Assembly: GCF_900103265.1 (NCBI RefSeq)
Contig: NZ_FMWX01000009.1
Span: forward strand, 62,001 to 126,000
Source: Sphingomonas sp. NFR15
Lineage (GTDB): Bacteria > Pseudomonadota > Alphaproteobacteria > Sphingomonadales > Sphingomonadaceae
Direction: 5' to 3'
Length of the DNA: 64,000 nt
Positions 26,288 through 34,807 of the stretch are shown here, one piece after another; positions within the stretch are counted from its first letter, which is position 1; each line of letters starts with the position of its first letter. A program made the translations under genes and the position numbers. The notes beneath the pieces were generated by a model. That model worked only from the letters and a program-made list of their open reading frames with translations. It was not told the origin of the DNA and made no database searches.

Positions 26288-28069
26288 TCAGCCTTCGCCC
26301 ATGCGCACGCGCCTCAGTCTCGGCGCGCGGTCGAGATTGGCCGCTTCCTTGATCCCCTGACGCAATTCGTCGCGCTTCTCGTGGATCGAGGCGATCACCG
26401 GACCGACCGCCACCCCCAGGTCGGTCAGCACGGCTTCCGAGAGTTGCAGCGAACTTTCCAGCGTTTCCGGTACGGCATCGGTCACGCCCGCACGGTACAA
26501 TTCGGCGGCGTGGCCGATGTCGCGCGCGCGCGCGATGATGGTCAGATCGGGCACCCAACCGCGCACGCGACGGGTCATCTGCACCGTCAGCACCGGGTCG
26601 TCCATCGTCAGGATCAGCGCCTTCGCGCGGCCGAGGTTGAGCCGATCGACCAGTTCGGGGCGCGACACGTCGCCGAAGATGAGCGGATAGCCATCGCGCC
26701 GCGCGGCCGTGACCGTGTCGATATCGGCCTCGACCGCGACGTAGGGCTGGTTGTGGGTCGCGAGCATGTCGGCCACCATCCGCCCGACCCGCCCGAACCC
26801 GATGATGACCGTGCCCGGCCCTTCGCGCGGGATCATCAATTCGGGCGCATCGCCGCCACCGCTGCGGCGCTCGATCCGGGCCGCCACGCGCCGGCCGGCC
26901 CAGGCGAGCAACGGGGTGATCGTGAGGCCGATCGCCGTCACCGTCTGCCAATAGGCGGCGGTGGACGGTGCGATCAGGGCCGCTTGCGCGGCCGTGCCGA
27001 GTACGATCAACGTCGTCTCCGACGGGCTCGACATCAGCACACCGGTTTCGGCGGCAATGCCGGATTTCACCCCGCCGAGCTTGAGCAGCGCGAACGTCAC
27101 CACGGTCTTGACGAGGATGACGCCGAGGATGCCGAGCAGCAAGGCCGCCCAATTGTCCGCGATCTGCCGCAGGTTGAGGCTCATGCCGACGGTAAGCAGG
27201 AACACGCCGAGCGCGAGCCCCTTGAAGGGCGCGGTCATCACTTCGACTTCGCTGTGATAATCGGTCTCGGCGATCAGCAACCCGGCGAGCAGCGCACCGA
27301 CGATCGGCGAGAGACCGGCCGCCGCGGTGGCGAGGCTCGCCACGATCACGACCAGCAGCGACGCGGCGAGGAACAGTTCGGGGCTCTTGGTGCGCGCCGC
27401 CTGCGCGAACAGCCGCGGCAGGATCAGCCGGCCGCCAACGAACATGATCGCCACCGTCATCAGCCCGCGCGCCAGCACTCCGACGAAGGCCCAGTCACCA
27501 CCGGCCGCGTTGGGCGAGAAGGCCGCGAGCACGAAGATGATCGGGACGAGCGCTAGATCCTCGAACAGCAGCATCGCGAACGCCGAACGGCCGACCGCGC
27601 TCGCGGTCCCCGCGATCGGTAGGACGAGCGCGGTCGAGGAGAGGGTGAGCGCGAACCCGAGCCCCATCGCGCCGGGCCAATCCTGGCCCAACAAATGCAA
27701 GGCGGTGCCGATGAGGACGCCCGAGCCGATCAATTCGGCGGCACCGTTACCGAACACCTGCCCGCGCATCGCCCAAAGCCGCTTGAACGACAACTCCAGA
27801 CCGATTGAGAACAGCAGCAGGATGATGCCGAACTCGGCGAACGGCTCGATCGCATGCGCGTCGGAGATCGTGATGTAATAGAGCCACGGATACTGGCCGA
27901 CCAACGCGCCCAATCCCGCCGGGCCGACCAAGACGCCGACCAGGATGAAGCCGATGACCGGGCTGATCCGGAACCGCGCGAACGTCGGGATGATGAGGCC
28001 GGCGGCCCCGAGGATGACGAGCGTGTCGCTCAGTCCGTTATTATCGAGCGCCAATGCCATGACCGGCAT
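26288..28069 (-). CDS. Kef-type (CPA2) cation/proton antiporter with RCK/TrkA-N domain
   Basis: 593 residues; ATG 28069 and ATG 28060 are both possible starts. Residues 1-400 form about 12 membrane helices of the Na+/H+ exchanger fold (FAEFGIILLLFSIGLELSF, LTLSSTALVLPI, LLFEDLALVP). Residues ~420-535 form a NAD-binding TrkA-N domain (GTVIIGFGRVGRMVADML, AVEADIDTV, FGDVSRPELVDRL). It resembles KefB/KefC potassium efflux systems in the inner membrane. No KefF/KefG partner gene is adjacent, so glutathione gating cannot be assumed. Separate from neighbours, converging on the O-methyltransferase gene. Confidence 0.9.
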   Translation of the reverse strand: MPVMALALDNNGLSDTLVILGAAGLIIPTFARFRISPVIGFILVGVLVGPAGLGALVGQYPWLYYITISDAHAIEPFAEFGIILLLFSIGLELSFKRLWAMRGQVFGNGAAELIGSGVLIGTALHLLGQDWPGAMGLGFALTLSSTALVLPIAGTASAVGRSAFAMLLFEDLALVPIIFVLAAFSPNAAGGDWAFVGVLARGLMTVAIMFVGGRLILPRLFAQAARTKSPELFLAASLLVVIVASLATAAAGLSPIVGALLAGLLIAETDYHSEVEVMTAPFKGLALGVFLLTVGMSLNLRQIADNWAALLLGILGVILVKTVVTFALLKLGGVKSGIAAETGVLMSSPSETTLIVLGTAAQAALIAPSTAAYWQTVTAIGLTITPLLAWAGRRVAARIERRSGGGDAPELMIPREGPGTVIIGFGRVGRMVADMLATHNQPYVAVEADIDTVTAARRDGYPLIFGDVSRPELVDRLNLGRAKALILTMDDPVLTVQMTRRVRGWVPDLTIIARARDIGHAAELYRAGVTDAVPETLESSLQLSEAVLTDLGVAVGPVIASIHEKRDELRQGIKEAANLDRAPRLRRVRMGEG

Positions 28070-28147
28070 CTAGCCAGAGTAGATCCGGTTTGTCAGCCGG
28101 TGACTGAGATCACCATGACAATATCGTCAGAAGGCTGGCGGTACGGG

Positions 28148-28176
28148 GTGGCCGCTCGCCCACGGCGAGCGGCCAC
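28148..28176 (-). terminator. Perfect 13-bp hairpin downstream of icd, no U-tract
   Basis: Arms 28148-28160 (gtggccgctcgcc) and 28164-28176 (ggcgagcggccac) pair perfectly around a 3-base loop, 8 bases past the icd stop. On the minus strand the hairpin is followed by CCCGTACC, so it lacks the U run of a classic terminator; it may act as a 3'-end stabiliser or pause site. Confidence 0.6.
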
Positions 28177-28184
28177 ATACGGCA

Positions 28185-29411
28185 TCAGGCGGCGAGGATG
28201 TCGCCCATCTTGGCTTCGAGGTTGACGCGGACCGCCTCGAAGAACTGCTCGGTGGTCATCCAGGCCTGGTTCGGGCCGATCAGCAGCGCCAGATCCTTCG
28301 TCATCTTGCCGCTCTCGACGGTCTCGATGCAGACCTTCTCCAGCGTCTCGGCGAACTTGGTGACTTCCGGCGTTCCGTCGAACTTGCCGCGGTAGATCAG
28401 GCCGCGCGTCCAGGCGAAGATCGACGCGATCGGATTGGTCGAGGTCGCCTTGCCCTGTTCGTGCATGCGGAAGTGGCGCGTGACGGTGCCGTGCGCCGCC
28501 TCGGCCTCGACGGTCTTGCCATCGGGCGTCAGCAGCACCGAGGTCATCAAGCCGAGCGAGCCGAAGCCTTGGGCGACCTGATCCGACTGGACGTCGCCGT
28601 CATAGTTCTTGCACGCCCAGACGAACTCGCCGCTCCACTTGAGCGCCGAGGCGACCATGTCGTCGATCAGGCGGTGCTCATAGGTGATGCCGGCTTCCTG
28701 GAACTTGTCCTTGAACTCGGTCTCATACACTTCGGCGAACAGATCCTTGAAGCGGCCGTCATAGGCCTTGAGGATGGTGTTCTTGGTCGACAGGTACACC
28801 GGCCACTTGAGGTTGAGGCCGTAGTGCATTGAGGCGCGCGCAAAATCGCGGATCGAATCGTCGAGGTTGTACATCGCGAGCGCGACACCGGGCGACGGGA
28901 AATCGAACACTTCGCGGTCGATCTTGGTGCCGTCAGCACCGTCGAACACGAGGCGCAGCTTGCCGGGGCCGGGGACGAGGAAATCGGTCGCGCGATACTG
29001 ATCGCCGAACGCGTGGCGGCCGACGACGATCGGTTTGGTCCAGCCCGGGATCAGGCGCGGGACGTTGGAGATGACGATCGGCTCGCGGAAGATCGTGCCG
29101 CCGAGGATGTTGCGGATCGTGCCGTTGGGCGACTTCCACATCTGCTTGAGGCCGAATTCCTCGACGCGCGCTTCATCCGGGGTGATCGTCGCGCACTTCA
29201 CGCCGACACCATATTTCTGGATCGCCTTGGCGCTATCGATCGTGATCTGATCGTTCGTCTCGTCGCGCTTCTGTACGCCGAGGTCGTAATATTCGAGATC
29301 GATGTCGAGATAGGGGAGGATGAGCCGCTCGCGGATCCACTGCCAGATAATCCGCGTCATCTCGTCGCCGTCGATTTCCACGACGGGCGTCTTCACCTTG
29401 ATCTTCGCCAT
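28185..29411 (-). CDS. icd: NADP-dependent isocitrate dehydrogenase (eukaryotic-like homodimer type)
   Basis: 408 residues from ATG 29411. Oxidises isocitrate to 2-oxoglutarate in the TCA cycle. The N-terminus (KIKVKTPVVEIDGDEMTRI), KCATITPDEARVEEF, the substrate loop SPNGTIRNILGGTIFREP and the IDH signature region NYDGDVQSDQVAQGFGSLGL mark the subfamily II enzyme shared by many alphaproteobacteria and eukaryotes, not the E. coli type. Monocistronic; the hairpin at 28148-28176 marks its end. Confidence 0.96.
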   Translation of the reverse strand: MAKIKVKTPVVEIDGDEMTRIIWQWIRERLILPYLDIDLEYYDLGVQKRDETNDQITIDSAKAIQKYGVGVKCATITPDEARVEEFGLKQMWKSPNGTIRNILGGTIFREPIVISNVPRLIPGWTKPIVVGRHAFGDQYRATDFLVPGPGKLRLVFDGADGTKIDREVFDFPSPGVALAMYNLDDSIRDFARASMHYGLNLKWPVYLSTKNTILKAYDGRFKDLFAEVYETEFKDKFQEAGITYEHRLIDDMVASALKWSGEFVWACKNYDGDVQSDQVAQGFGSLGLMTSVLLTPDGKTVEAEAAHGTVTRHFRMHEQGKATSTNPIASIFAWTRGLIYRGKFDGTPEVTKFAETLEKVCIETVESGKMTKDLALLIGPNQAWMTTEQFFEAVRVNLEAKMGDILAA

Positions 29412-29535
29412 TTTGTCTCTCTTGTGCAGGAGGAGTTTGGCGATGCGTCTAGGAGCAAGCCCGCGCGGGATCAACCACCGCCGACGGTCGCGGCGGTGAT
29501 TGTGTTGGCCGGCGCGGCGGCGTAGGTCTGCGGCC

Positions 29536-30264
29536 ATGCCTTCGCTCGAAAAACCCGAAATCGCCACCTCTACCGTCAAATGGCGGTTCGCCGACATGCA
29601 CCCGGAGGGGCGCAAATATGTGCTGATCGCCGCAGCGCTCACCTTCGCGGTGTGGCTGTTCGTGCCGATCCTGACCTGGCCGATGATCGCGGTGACCGCA
29701 TGGGTCGCCTTGTTCTTCCGCGATCCGATCCGTGTGACCCCCCAAGCCGAGGGGCTGGTGATCGCGCCTGCCGACGGTCTCATCACGATGATCGAGCGCG
29801 TGCCCGTGCCACGCGAGATCGCCGGACCCGGCGGTCTCGGCGACCTGCCGCTGGTGCGGGTCTCGATCTTCATGTCGGTGTTCGACGTCCACATCAATCG
29901 GACGCCGATCGCTGGAACGATTCGCCAGGTCGTCTATATCTCGGGCAAATTCCTCAATGCCGATCTCGACAAGGCGAGCGAGGAGAACGAGCGCCAGCAC
30001 ATCGTCGTAGAGGATCGGGACGGCCGCCGGATCGGCTTCACCCAGATCGCGGGGCTGGTCGCGCGGCGGATCGTCCCCTTCGTCAAGAGCGGGGACATGG
30101 TCGCACGCGGGCAGCGGATCGGGCTGATCCGCTTCGGCAGTCGCGTCGATGTCTACCTGCCCGACGATTGCGCCTGTCAGGTCGCGCTCGGCCAGCGCAG
30201 CATCGCGGGCGAGACGGTGCTCGGCCGGGTTGGCGGCATTGTCGCAACCGGCATCTCGCAGTGA
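29536..30264 (+). CDS. psd: Phosphatidylserine decarboxylase proenzyme (short type)
   Basis: 242 residues from ATG 29536. It converts phosphatidylserine to phosphatidylethanolamine at the inner membrane. An N-terminal double hydrophobic hairpin (YVLIAAALTFAVWLFVPILT) precedes the catalytic part with FMSVFDVHINRTPIAG. The self-cleavage site that forms the pyruvoyl group is the Gly-Ser of LIRFGSRVDVYLP, as in the short Psd forms. Forms an operon with pssA 27 bases downstream, the enzyme that supplies its substrate. Confidence 0.95.
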   Translation: MPSLEKPEIATSTVKWRFADMHPEGRKYVLIAAALTFAVWLFVPILTWPMIAVTAWVALFFRDPIRVTPQAEGLVIAPADGLITMIERVPVPREIAGPGGLGDLPLVRVSIFMSVFDVHINRTPIAGTIRQVVYISGKFLNADLDKASEENERQHIVVEDRDGRRIGFTQIAGLVARRIVPFVKSGDMVARGQRIGLIRFGSRVDVYLPDDCACQVALGQRSIAGETVLGRVGGIVATGISQ

Positions 30265-30291
30265 TTCACACCGCCAAGGCATTGCGTTAGG

Positions 30292-31104
30292 ATGCGGCGC
30301 CCACTCCGCCGCACGCGGCGCGGCCTGCCGTTGCGGGCGGTCGCGCCCAACGCCGTCACGGCGCTGGCGCTGTGCTTCGGGCTGACAGGCATTCGCTACG
30401 CGATCTCGTCGGACTGGGAAGCGGCCGTGACGATGATCATGATCGCGAGCGTGCTCGACGGGCTCGACGGGACGGTCGCGCGGCTGGTGCGCGGCGAAAG
30501 CCGGTTCGGCGCCGAACTCGATTCGCTGTCGGATGCGGTTTCTTTCGGGGTGTCGCCAGCGGTGATCCTCTACCTCTGGTCGCTCAAGGATGCGCCGCGC
30601 GTCGGCTGGCTATGCGCGATGGTGTTCGCGGTATTCTGCGCATTGCGCCTCGCGCGCTTCAACGCCGCGATCGACCTCAGAGAGCAACCGCATAAGTCGG
30701 CTGGCTTTCTCACCGGCGCGCCCGCGCCAGCCGGTGCCGCGCTGGCGATGTTGCCGATGTACCTCTGGTTCTGGACCGGCGAACCCTGGTTCCGCTCGCC
30801 GGCGATAGTACTGCCCTGGGTCGCGCTGATGGCGACGCTGATGGTGTCGAGCGTCGCGACCTTTAGTTGGGGATCGCTCAAGCTTCGCGATCACATCCGC
30901 TTCGAGGCGATCGCGGTCGTCGTGTTGCTTGGCGCCGCGCTGATCTCGGCGCCGTGGCACACCCTGTCAGCCTTGTGCGTGTGCTATCTCGCGACGCTGC
31001 CGTTCAGCATCGCCGCCTATCGGCGCATCAAGCGGCTTCGCGAAACGACGCAGGCCGGATCTGCCGTGCCGATTGCACGCGCGCCCGCAGGCGACGATCG
31101 CTGA
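30292..31104 (+). CDS. pssA: CDP-diacylglycerol-serine O-phosphatidyltransferase
   Basis: 270 residues. Joins CDP-diacylglycerol and serine to make phosphatidylserine. The CDP-alcohol phosphotransferase motif D-G-x2-A-R-x8-G-x3-D-x3-D is seen across DGLDGTVARLVRG and SRFGAELDSLSDAVSFG near residue 55. About seven or eight membrane helices follow. Second gene after psd. Its last 77 bases overlap the small minus-strand gene at 31028-31255. Confidence 0.95.
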   Translation: MRRPLRRTRRGLPLRAVAPNAVTALALCFGLTGIRYAISSDWEAAVTMIMIASVLDGLDGTVARLVRGESRFGAELDSLSDAVSFGVSPAVILYLWSLKDAPRVGWLCAMVFAVFCALRLARFNAAIDLREQPHKSAGFLTGAPAPAGAALAMLPMYLWFWTGEPWFRSPAIVLPWVALMATLMVSSVATFSWGSLKLRDHIRFEAIAVVVLLGAALISAPWHTLSALCVCYLATLPFSIAAYRRIKRLRETTQAGSAVPIARAPAGDDR

Positions 31105-31255
31105 CCACGACGAATGGCTCGGGTGAGACCATCTCGACCTCGCCACGCAGCAGCGCGGCGATACGCGGCAAGGCTGGTACGAGGGTGAAAGCGAAAACCC
31201 AAACGGCCGCCGTGAACGCCGCGGCGAAGACCATGCAATCGAGAATTGCGACCAT
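31028..31255 (-). CDS. Small one-helix membrane protein of unknown function
   Basis: 75 residues from ATG 31255 with an AGGAA site 8-12 bases upstream. One N-terminal membrane helix (MVFAAAFTAAVWVFAFTLVP) and a basic cytoplasmic tail. It overlaps the 3' end of pssA antiparallel by 77 bases, so the two genes converge. The good ribosome binding site and membrane helix favour a real gene; the overlap counsels caution over its C-terminus. Confidence 0.5.
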   Translation of the reverse strand: MVAILDCMVFAAAFTAAVWVFAFTLVPALPRIAALLRGEVEMVSPEPFVVVSDRRLRARVQSARQIRPASFREAA

Positions 31256-31500
31256 TGCTCAACTTCCTGTTTACGCGCGAAGTCGAAGATCAGAAAGCTT
31301 CAGGCCCCGGCGATGTTCCACGTACCGCTGATGAGCGCGTTATGTTCCATGTTTGTACCGTTCGTCAAGCTTGATTTTGCGGGAAAGCTCGGCTAACGGA
31401 GCCGCCTTCACACCGCATGGGAAGCACATACACCGGTGTCCGGAGGGTTCCCCTCATGGATGACTCGCTTCCCAGAGGCACAACCGGAAAGGAATATCTT

Positions 31501-32343
31501 ATGGCGGCACCTGTCGTCTCCATGCAGCAATTGCTCGAAACGGGCGCGCACTTCGGCCACCAGACCCACCGCTGGAACCCGAAGATGAAGCCCTACATCT
31601 TCGGCGACCGCAATGGCGTCCACATTCTCGACCTCTCGCAGACCGTGCCGCTGCTCGCGCGCGCGCTCGAGTTCATCAGCGCATCGACCGCCGCTGGCGG
31701 CAAGGTGCTGTTCGTCGGCACCAAGCGCCAGGCGCAGGAGCCGGTGGCGGACGCGGCCCGCCGTGCCGGCCAGCACTTCGTCAACCATCGCTGGCTGGGC
31801 GGCATGCTCACCAACTGGAAGACGATCTCGAACTCGATCAAGCGCATGAAGGCGCTCGAAGAGCAGCTTTCGGGCGACACGCACGGCCTCACCAAGAAGG
31901 AAGTGCTCCAGCTCACCCGCGAGAAGGACAAGCTCGAACTGTCGCTCGGCGGCATCCGCGACATGGGCGGCATCCCCGACGTGATGTTCGTGATCGACGC
32001 GAACAAGGAAGAGCTGGCGATCAAGGAAGCCAACACGCTCGGCATCCCGGTCGTCGCGATCCTCGATTCGAACGTCTCGCCGGACGGTATCGCGTTCCCG
32101 GTGCCGGCGAACGACGACGCGAGCCGCGCCATCCGCCTGTACTGTGAAGCGGTCGCAATCGCCGCGACCCGTGGCGGTCATGAGCAGGTCGCGCGCCGCG
32201 GCGTCGATTTCGGCGCGATGGAGCGTCCGCCGGTCGAGGAAGCGCTGACGGTCGAGACGCCGGCCGCCGAGCCGGGCGACGTTCCGCCGGTCGCGCCTGA
32301 AGTCGAAATGGCTGCCGAGTCCGAGCGCCAGCTCGACGCCTGA
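31501..32343 (+). CDS. rpsB: 30S ribosomal protein S2
   Basis: 280 residues from ATG 31501 (AAGGA about 8 bases upstream). Family pattern intact: QQLLETGAHFGHQTHRWNPK, LFVGTKRQAQEPV, HRWLGGMLTNWKTI, PDVMFVIDANKE, GIPVVAILDSN. The C-terminal ~40 residues are an acidic extension (ETPAAEPGDVPPVAPEVEMA) beyond the E. coli length, as in many alphaproteobacteria. Co-transcribed with tsf. A leader of about 160 bases or more precedes it and may carry S2 autoregulation, but I could not define a motif. Confidence 0.97.
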   Translation: MAAPVVSMQQLLETGAHFGHQTHRWNPKMKPYIFGDRNGVHILDLSQTVPLLARALEFISASTAAGGKVLFVGTKRQAQEPVADAARRAGQHFVNHRWLGGMLTNWKTISNSIKRMKALEEQLSGDTHGLTKKEVLQLTREKDKLELSLGGIRDMGGIPDVMFVIDANKEELAIKEANTLGIPVVAILDSNVSPDGIAFPVPANDDASRAIRLYCEAVAIAATRGGHEQVARRGVDFGAMERPPVEEALTVETPAAEPGDVPPVAPEVEMAAESERQLDA

Positions 32344-32364
32344 GCGTCGTTGAACTGACATATG

Positions 32365-32393
32365 GACGGGGTAGGGCGCGGCCCTATCCCGTC
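32365..32393 (+). promoter_or_regulatory. Intercistronic hairpin between rpsB and tsf
   Basis: Arms 32365-32377 (gacggggtagggc) and 32381-32393 (gccctatcccgtc) pair over 13 positions with one G-U, loop of 3. It is followed by CTTTCCC, a weak tail, so it may act as a partial terminator or mRNA-end stabiliser that sets the S2 to EF-Ts ratio. It lies 22 bases after the rpsB stop and 36 bases before tsf. Confidence 0.65.
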
Positions 32394-32429
32394 CTTTCCC
32401 ATATCTGCAAAAGCCAAGAGGAATTCGAG

Positions 32430-33368
32430 ATGGCCGATATCACAGCCGCTGCGGTGAAAGACCTGCGCGAAAAGAGCGGCGCGGGCATGATGGATTGCAA
32501 GAAGGCGCTCACCGAAGCCGCCGGCGATCTGGATGCCGCGATGGATTGGCTGCGCGCCAAGGGCCTCGCCGCTGCCGCCAAGAAGTCGAGCCGCACCGCG
32601 GCCGAAGGTCTCGTCGGCGTGGAAGTGGCCGGCACCAAGGGCGCGGCGGTCGAAGTGAATTCGGAGACCGATTTCGTTGCCAAGAACGTCCAGTTCCAGA
32701 CGTTCGTGCGCGATGTCGTGTCAGTCGCGCTCGAAATGGGCGACGATCTCGACACGATCAAGGCGACCTCGCTCGGCGAGAAGACCGTCGAGGAGACGCT
32801 CGTCACCAACATCGCCACGATCGGCGAGAACCAGGCGATCCGTCGCGCCAAGCGGCTGGAAGTCTCGGCCGGCGCGGTCGTGCCGTACATCCACAACGCA
32901 CAGGCGCCCGGCCTCGGCAAGATCGGGGTGCTCGTCGCGCTGGAGAGCCAAGCGGGCGCGGATGTGCTCGAGCCGCTCGGCAAGCAGATCGCGATGCACA
33001 TCGCCGCCGCGTTCCCGCTGGCGCTGAATGCCGACGGGATCGACCCCGCCATCGTGGAGCGCGAAGCCGCGATCGCCAAGGAGAAGAATGCCGACAAGAT
33101 CGCCGGCAAGCCGCCCGAGGTCGCCGAGAAGATCATCCGCGGTCCGGTCGACAAGTTCCTGCGCGAGAATGCCCTGCTTACCCAGGCATTCGTGATGGAC
33201 GGCAAGACGCCGGTCCAGGACGTCGTCGCCGCCGCGGCCAAGGCGGCGGGCACGGCAATCGTGCTCAAGGACTATGTGCGCTTCCAGCTCGGTGAAGGCA
33301 TCGAGAAGGAAGTCAGCGACTTCGCGGCCGAAGTCGCCGCCGCCTCGGGCGTTCCCGCCAAGGCGTAA
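32430..33368 (+). CDS. tsf: Elongation factor Ts
   Basis: 312 residues. Nucleotide-exchange factor for EF-Tu. N-terminal UBA-like helices (VKDLREKSGAGMMDCKKAL), the EF-Tu contact motif ETDFVAKN near residue 80, and two core subdomains follow in the usual order. GAGG ribosome binding site upstream. Downstream of rpsB after an intercistronic hairpin and closed by the terminator at 33378-33414. Confidence 0.97.
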   Translation: MADITAAAVKDLREKSGAGMMDCKKALTEAAGDLDAAMDWLRAKGLAAAAKKSSRTAAEGLVGVEVAGTKGAAVEVNSETDFVAKNVQFQTFVRDVVSVALEMGDDLDTIKATSLGEKTVEETLVTNIATIGENQAIRRAKRLEVSAGAVVPYIHNAQAPGLGKIGVLVALESQAGADVLEPLGKQIAMHIAAAFPLALNADGIDPAIVEREAAIAKEKNADKIAGKPPEVAEKIIRGPVDKFLRENALLTQAFVMDGKTPVQDVVAAAAKAAGTAIVLKDYVRFQLGEGIEKEVSDFAAEVAAASGVPAKA

Positions 33369-33377
33369 CGCTCCACG

Positions 33378-33414
33378 CCACCCGCCGCCGATCATCGGCG
33401 GCGGGTGGCTTTTA
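33378..33414 (+). terminator. Rho-independent terminator of rpsB-tsf
   Basis: A near-continuous palindrome with 15-base perfect arms (33378-33392 and 33394-33408, ccacccgccgccgat and its complement) followed by CTTTTAT. It begins 9 bases after the tsf stop and separates the unit from pyrH. Confidence 0.92.
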
Positions 33415-33521
33415 TCGTCTGCGCGACAAGACGATATGTTCTGCGTGGTTTCCGCGCTTCCAATCGCGAAGGGCCGCGACTAAGGTCCGCGCGCACCCGC
33501 CCCTCAGCATGATGGAATCCC

Positions 33522-34247
33522 GTGAGCGATCCTAGGTTCAAACGCATCCTGTTGAAATTGTCGGGCGAAGTCCTGATGGGCGAGGGAGGGCTGGCGATCG
33601 ATCCCGCCGTTACCGCCCGCGTTGCCGGCGAGATCGCCGATGCCCGCGCTGCCGGGTATGAATTGTGCGTCGTCGTAGGCGGCGGCAACATCTTCCGCGG
33701 ATTGTCCGCCGCCGCCAAAGGCATCGAGCGCGCGACCGCCGACTATATGGGCATGCTCGCGACCGTGATGAACGCGCTTGCAGTGCAGAATGCGCTCGAG
33801 CAGATCGGCGTCGATACCCGCGTGCAGTCGGCTATCCCGATGCAGTCAGTGTGCGAGCCCTTCATCCGCCGGCGCGCCGAACGGCATCTCGAAAAGGGCC
33901 GGGTGGTGATCTTCGCCGCAGGTGTCGGCAGCCCGTTCTTCACGACCGACAGCGGCGCCGCCCTGCGGGCTGCGGAAATGAAGTGCGACGCGTTGTTCAA
34001 GGGCACGTCGGTTGACGGCGTCTATGACGCCGACCCGAAGAAGGTGCCTACAGCAAAGCGTTATGAAACGGTGACTTACAGCACGGTTCTGGCGCAGGAT
34101 CTCAAGGTGATGGACGCGAGCGCCATCGCGCTTTGCCGCGACAACAATATCCCGATCGTCGTATTCAACATCCGCGAGCATGGCAATCTCGCCGCCGTCC
34201 TGCGGGGCGAGGGTGTGTCGACGGTCGTTCAGGCTCAAGGAGAATAA
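33522..34247 (+). CDS. pyrH: Uridylate kinase (UMP kinase)
   Basis: 241 residues from GTG 33522. Phosphorylates UMP to UDP in pyrimidine synthesis. Amino-acid-kinase fold: LKLSGEVLMGEGG, VVVGGGNIFRG, ERATADYMGMLATVMNALA, and GVDGVYDADPKK are the UMPK markers. Followed 2 bases after its stop by frr, starting the operon that runs to fabZ. The promoter must lie between the tsf terminator and 33522. Confidence 0.96.
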   Translation: MSDPRFKRILLKLSGEVLMGEGGLAIDPAVTARVAGEIADARAAGYELCVVVGGGNIFRGLSAAAKGIERATADYMGMLATVMNALAVQNALEQIGVDTRVQSAIPMQSVCEPFIRRRAERHLEKGRVVIFAAGVGSPFFTTDSGAALRAAEMKCDALFKGTSVDGVYDADPKKVPTAKRYETVTYSTVLAQDLKVMDASAIALCRDNNIPIVVFNIREHGNLAAVLRGEGVSTVVQAQGE

Positions 34248-34249
34248 GC

Positions 34250-34807
34250 ATGGCCGCCTATGACAAGGCCGATCTCGAACGCCGCATGGCGGGCAGCGTC
34301 GAAGCGCTGAAGCATGACCTCGGTGGCCTGCGCACCGGTCGCGCCTCGGCCTCGTTGCTCGATCCGGTCACGGTCGAGGTATATGGGTCGCACATGCCGC
34401 TCACCACGATTGCAACCGTGTCGGTGCCCGAGCCGCGCATGATCTCGGTTCAGGTTTGGGACAAGGGCAACGTCGGCCCGGCCGACAAGGCGATCCGCTC
34501 GGCCGGGCTCGGCCTCAACCCCATCGTCGATGGTCAGACCTTGCGCCTGCCGATCCCGGACCTGACCGAGGAGCGCCGCAAGGAGCTCGCCAAGCTCGCC
34601 GGAAAATATGCCGAAGGCGCGCGCATCGCCGCGCGCAACGTGCGCCGTGATGGCATGGACAGCCTCAAGGCCGATGAGAAGAAGGGCCTGATCTCCGAGG
34701 ACGAGCGCAAACGCCACGAAACCGAGGTGCAGAAGCTCACCGACGCGACGATCGCCGATATCGACGCGGCGGCGGCGGCAAAGGAAAAGGAAATCCTCGG
34801 CAAGTGA
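34250..34807 (+). CDS. frr: Ribosome recycling factor
   Basis: 185 residues from ATG 34250 with AAGGAG 8 bases upstream. Splits post-termination ribosomes with EF-G. The long-helix protein shows LRTGRASASLLDPVTVEVYG and the RIAARNVRRDG motif of domain I, with domain II between. The stop overlaps the uppS GTG by 4 bases. Confidence 0.97.
   Translation: MAAYDKADLERRMAGSVEALKHDLGGLRTGRASASLLDPVTVEVYGSHMPLTTIATVSVPEPRMISVQVWDKGNVGPADKAIRSAGLGLNPIVDGQTLRLPIPDLTEERRKELAKLAGKYAEGARIAARNVRRDGMDSLKADEKKGLISEDERKRHETEVQKLTDATIADIDAAAAAKEKEILGK

Noticed and set aside
29411..29897. A 162-codon N-terminal extension of isocitrate dehydrogenase
   Set aside because: It overlaps psd antisense and has shadow composition; ATG 29411 gives the standard family N-terminus.
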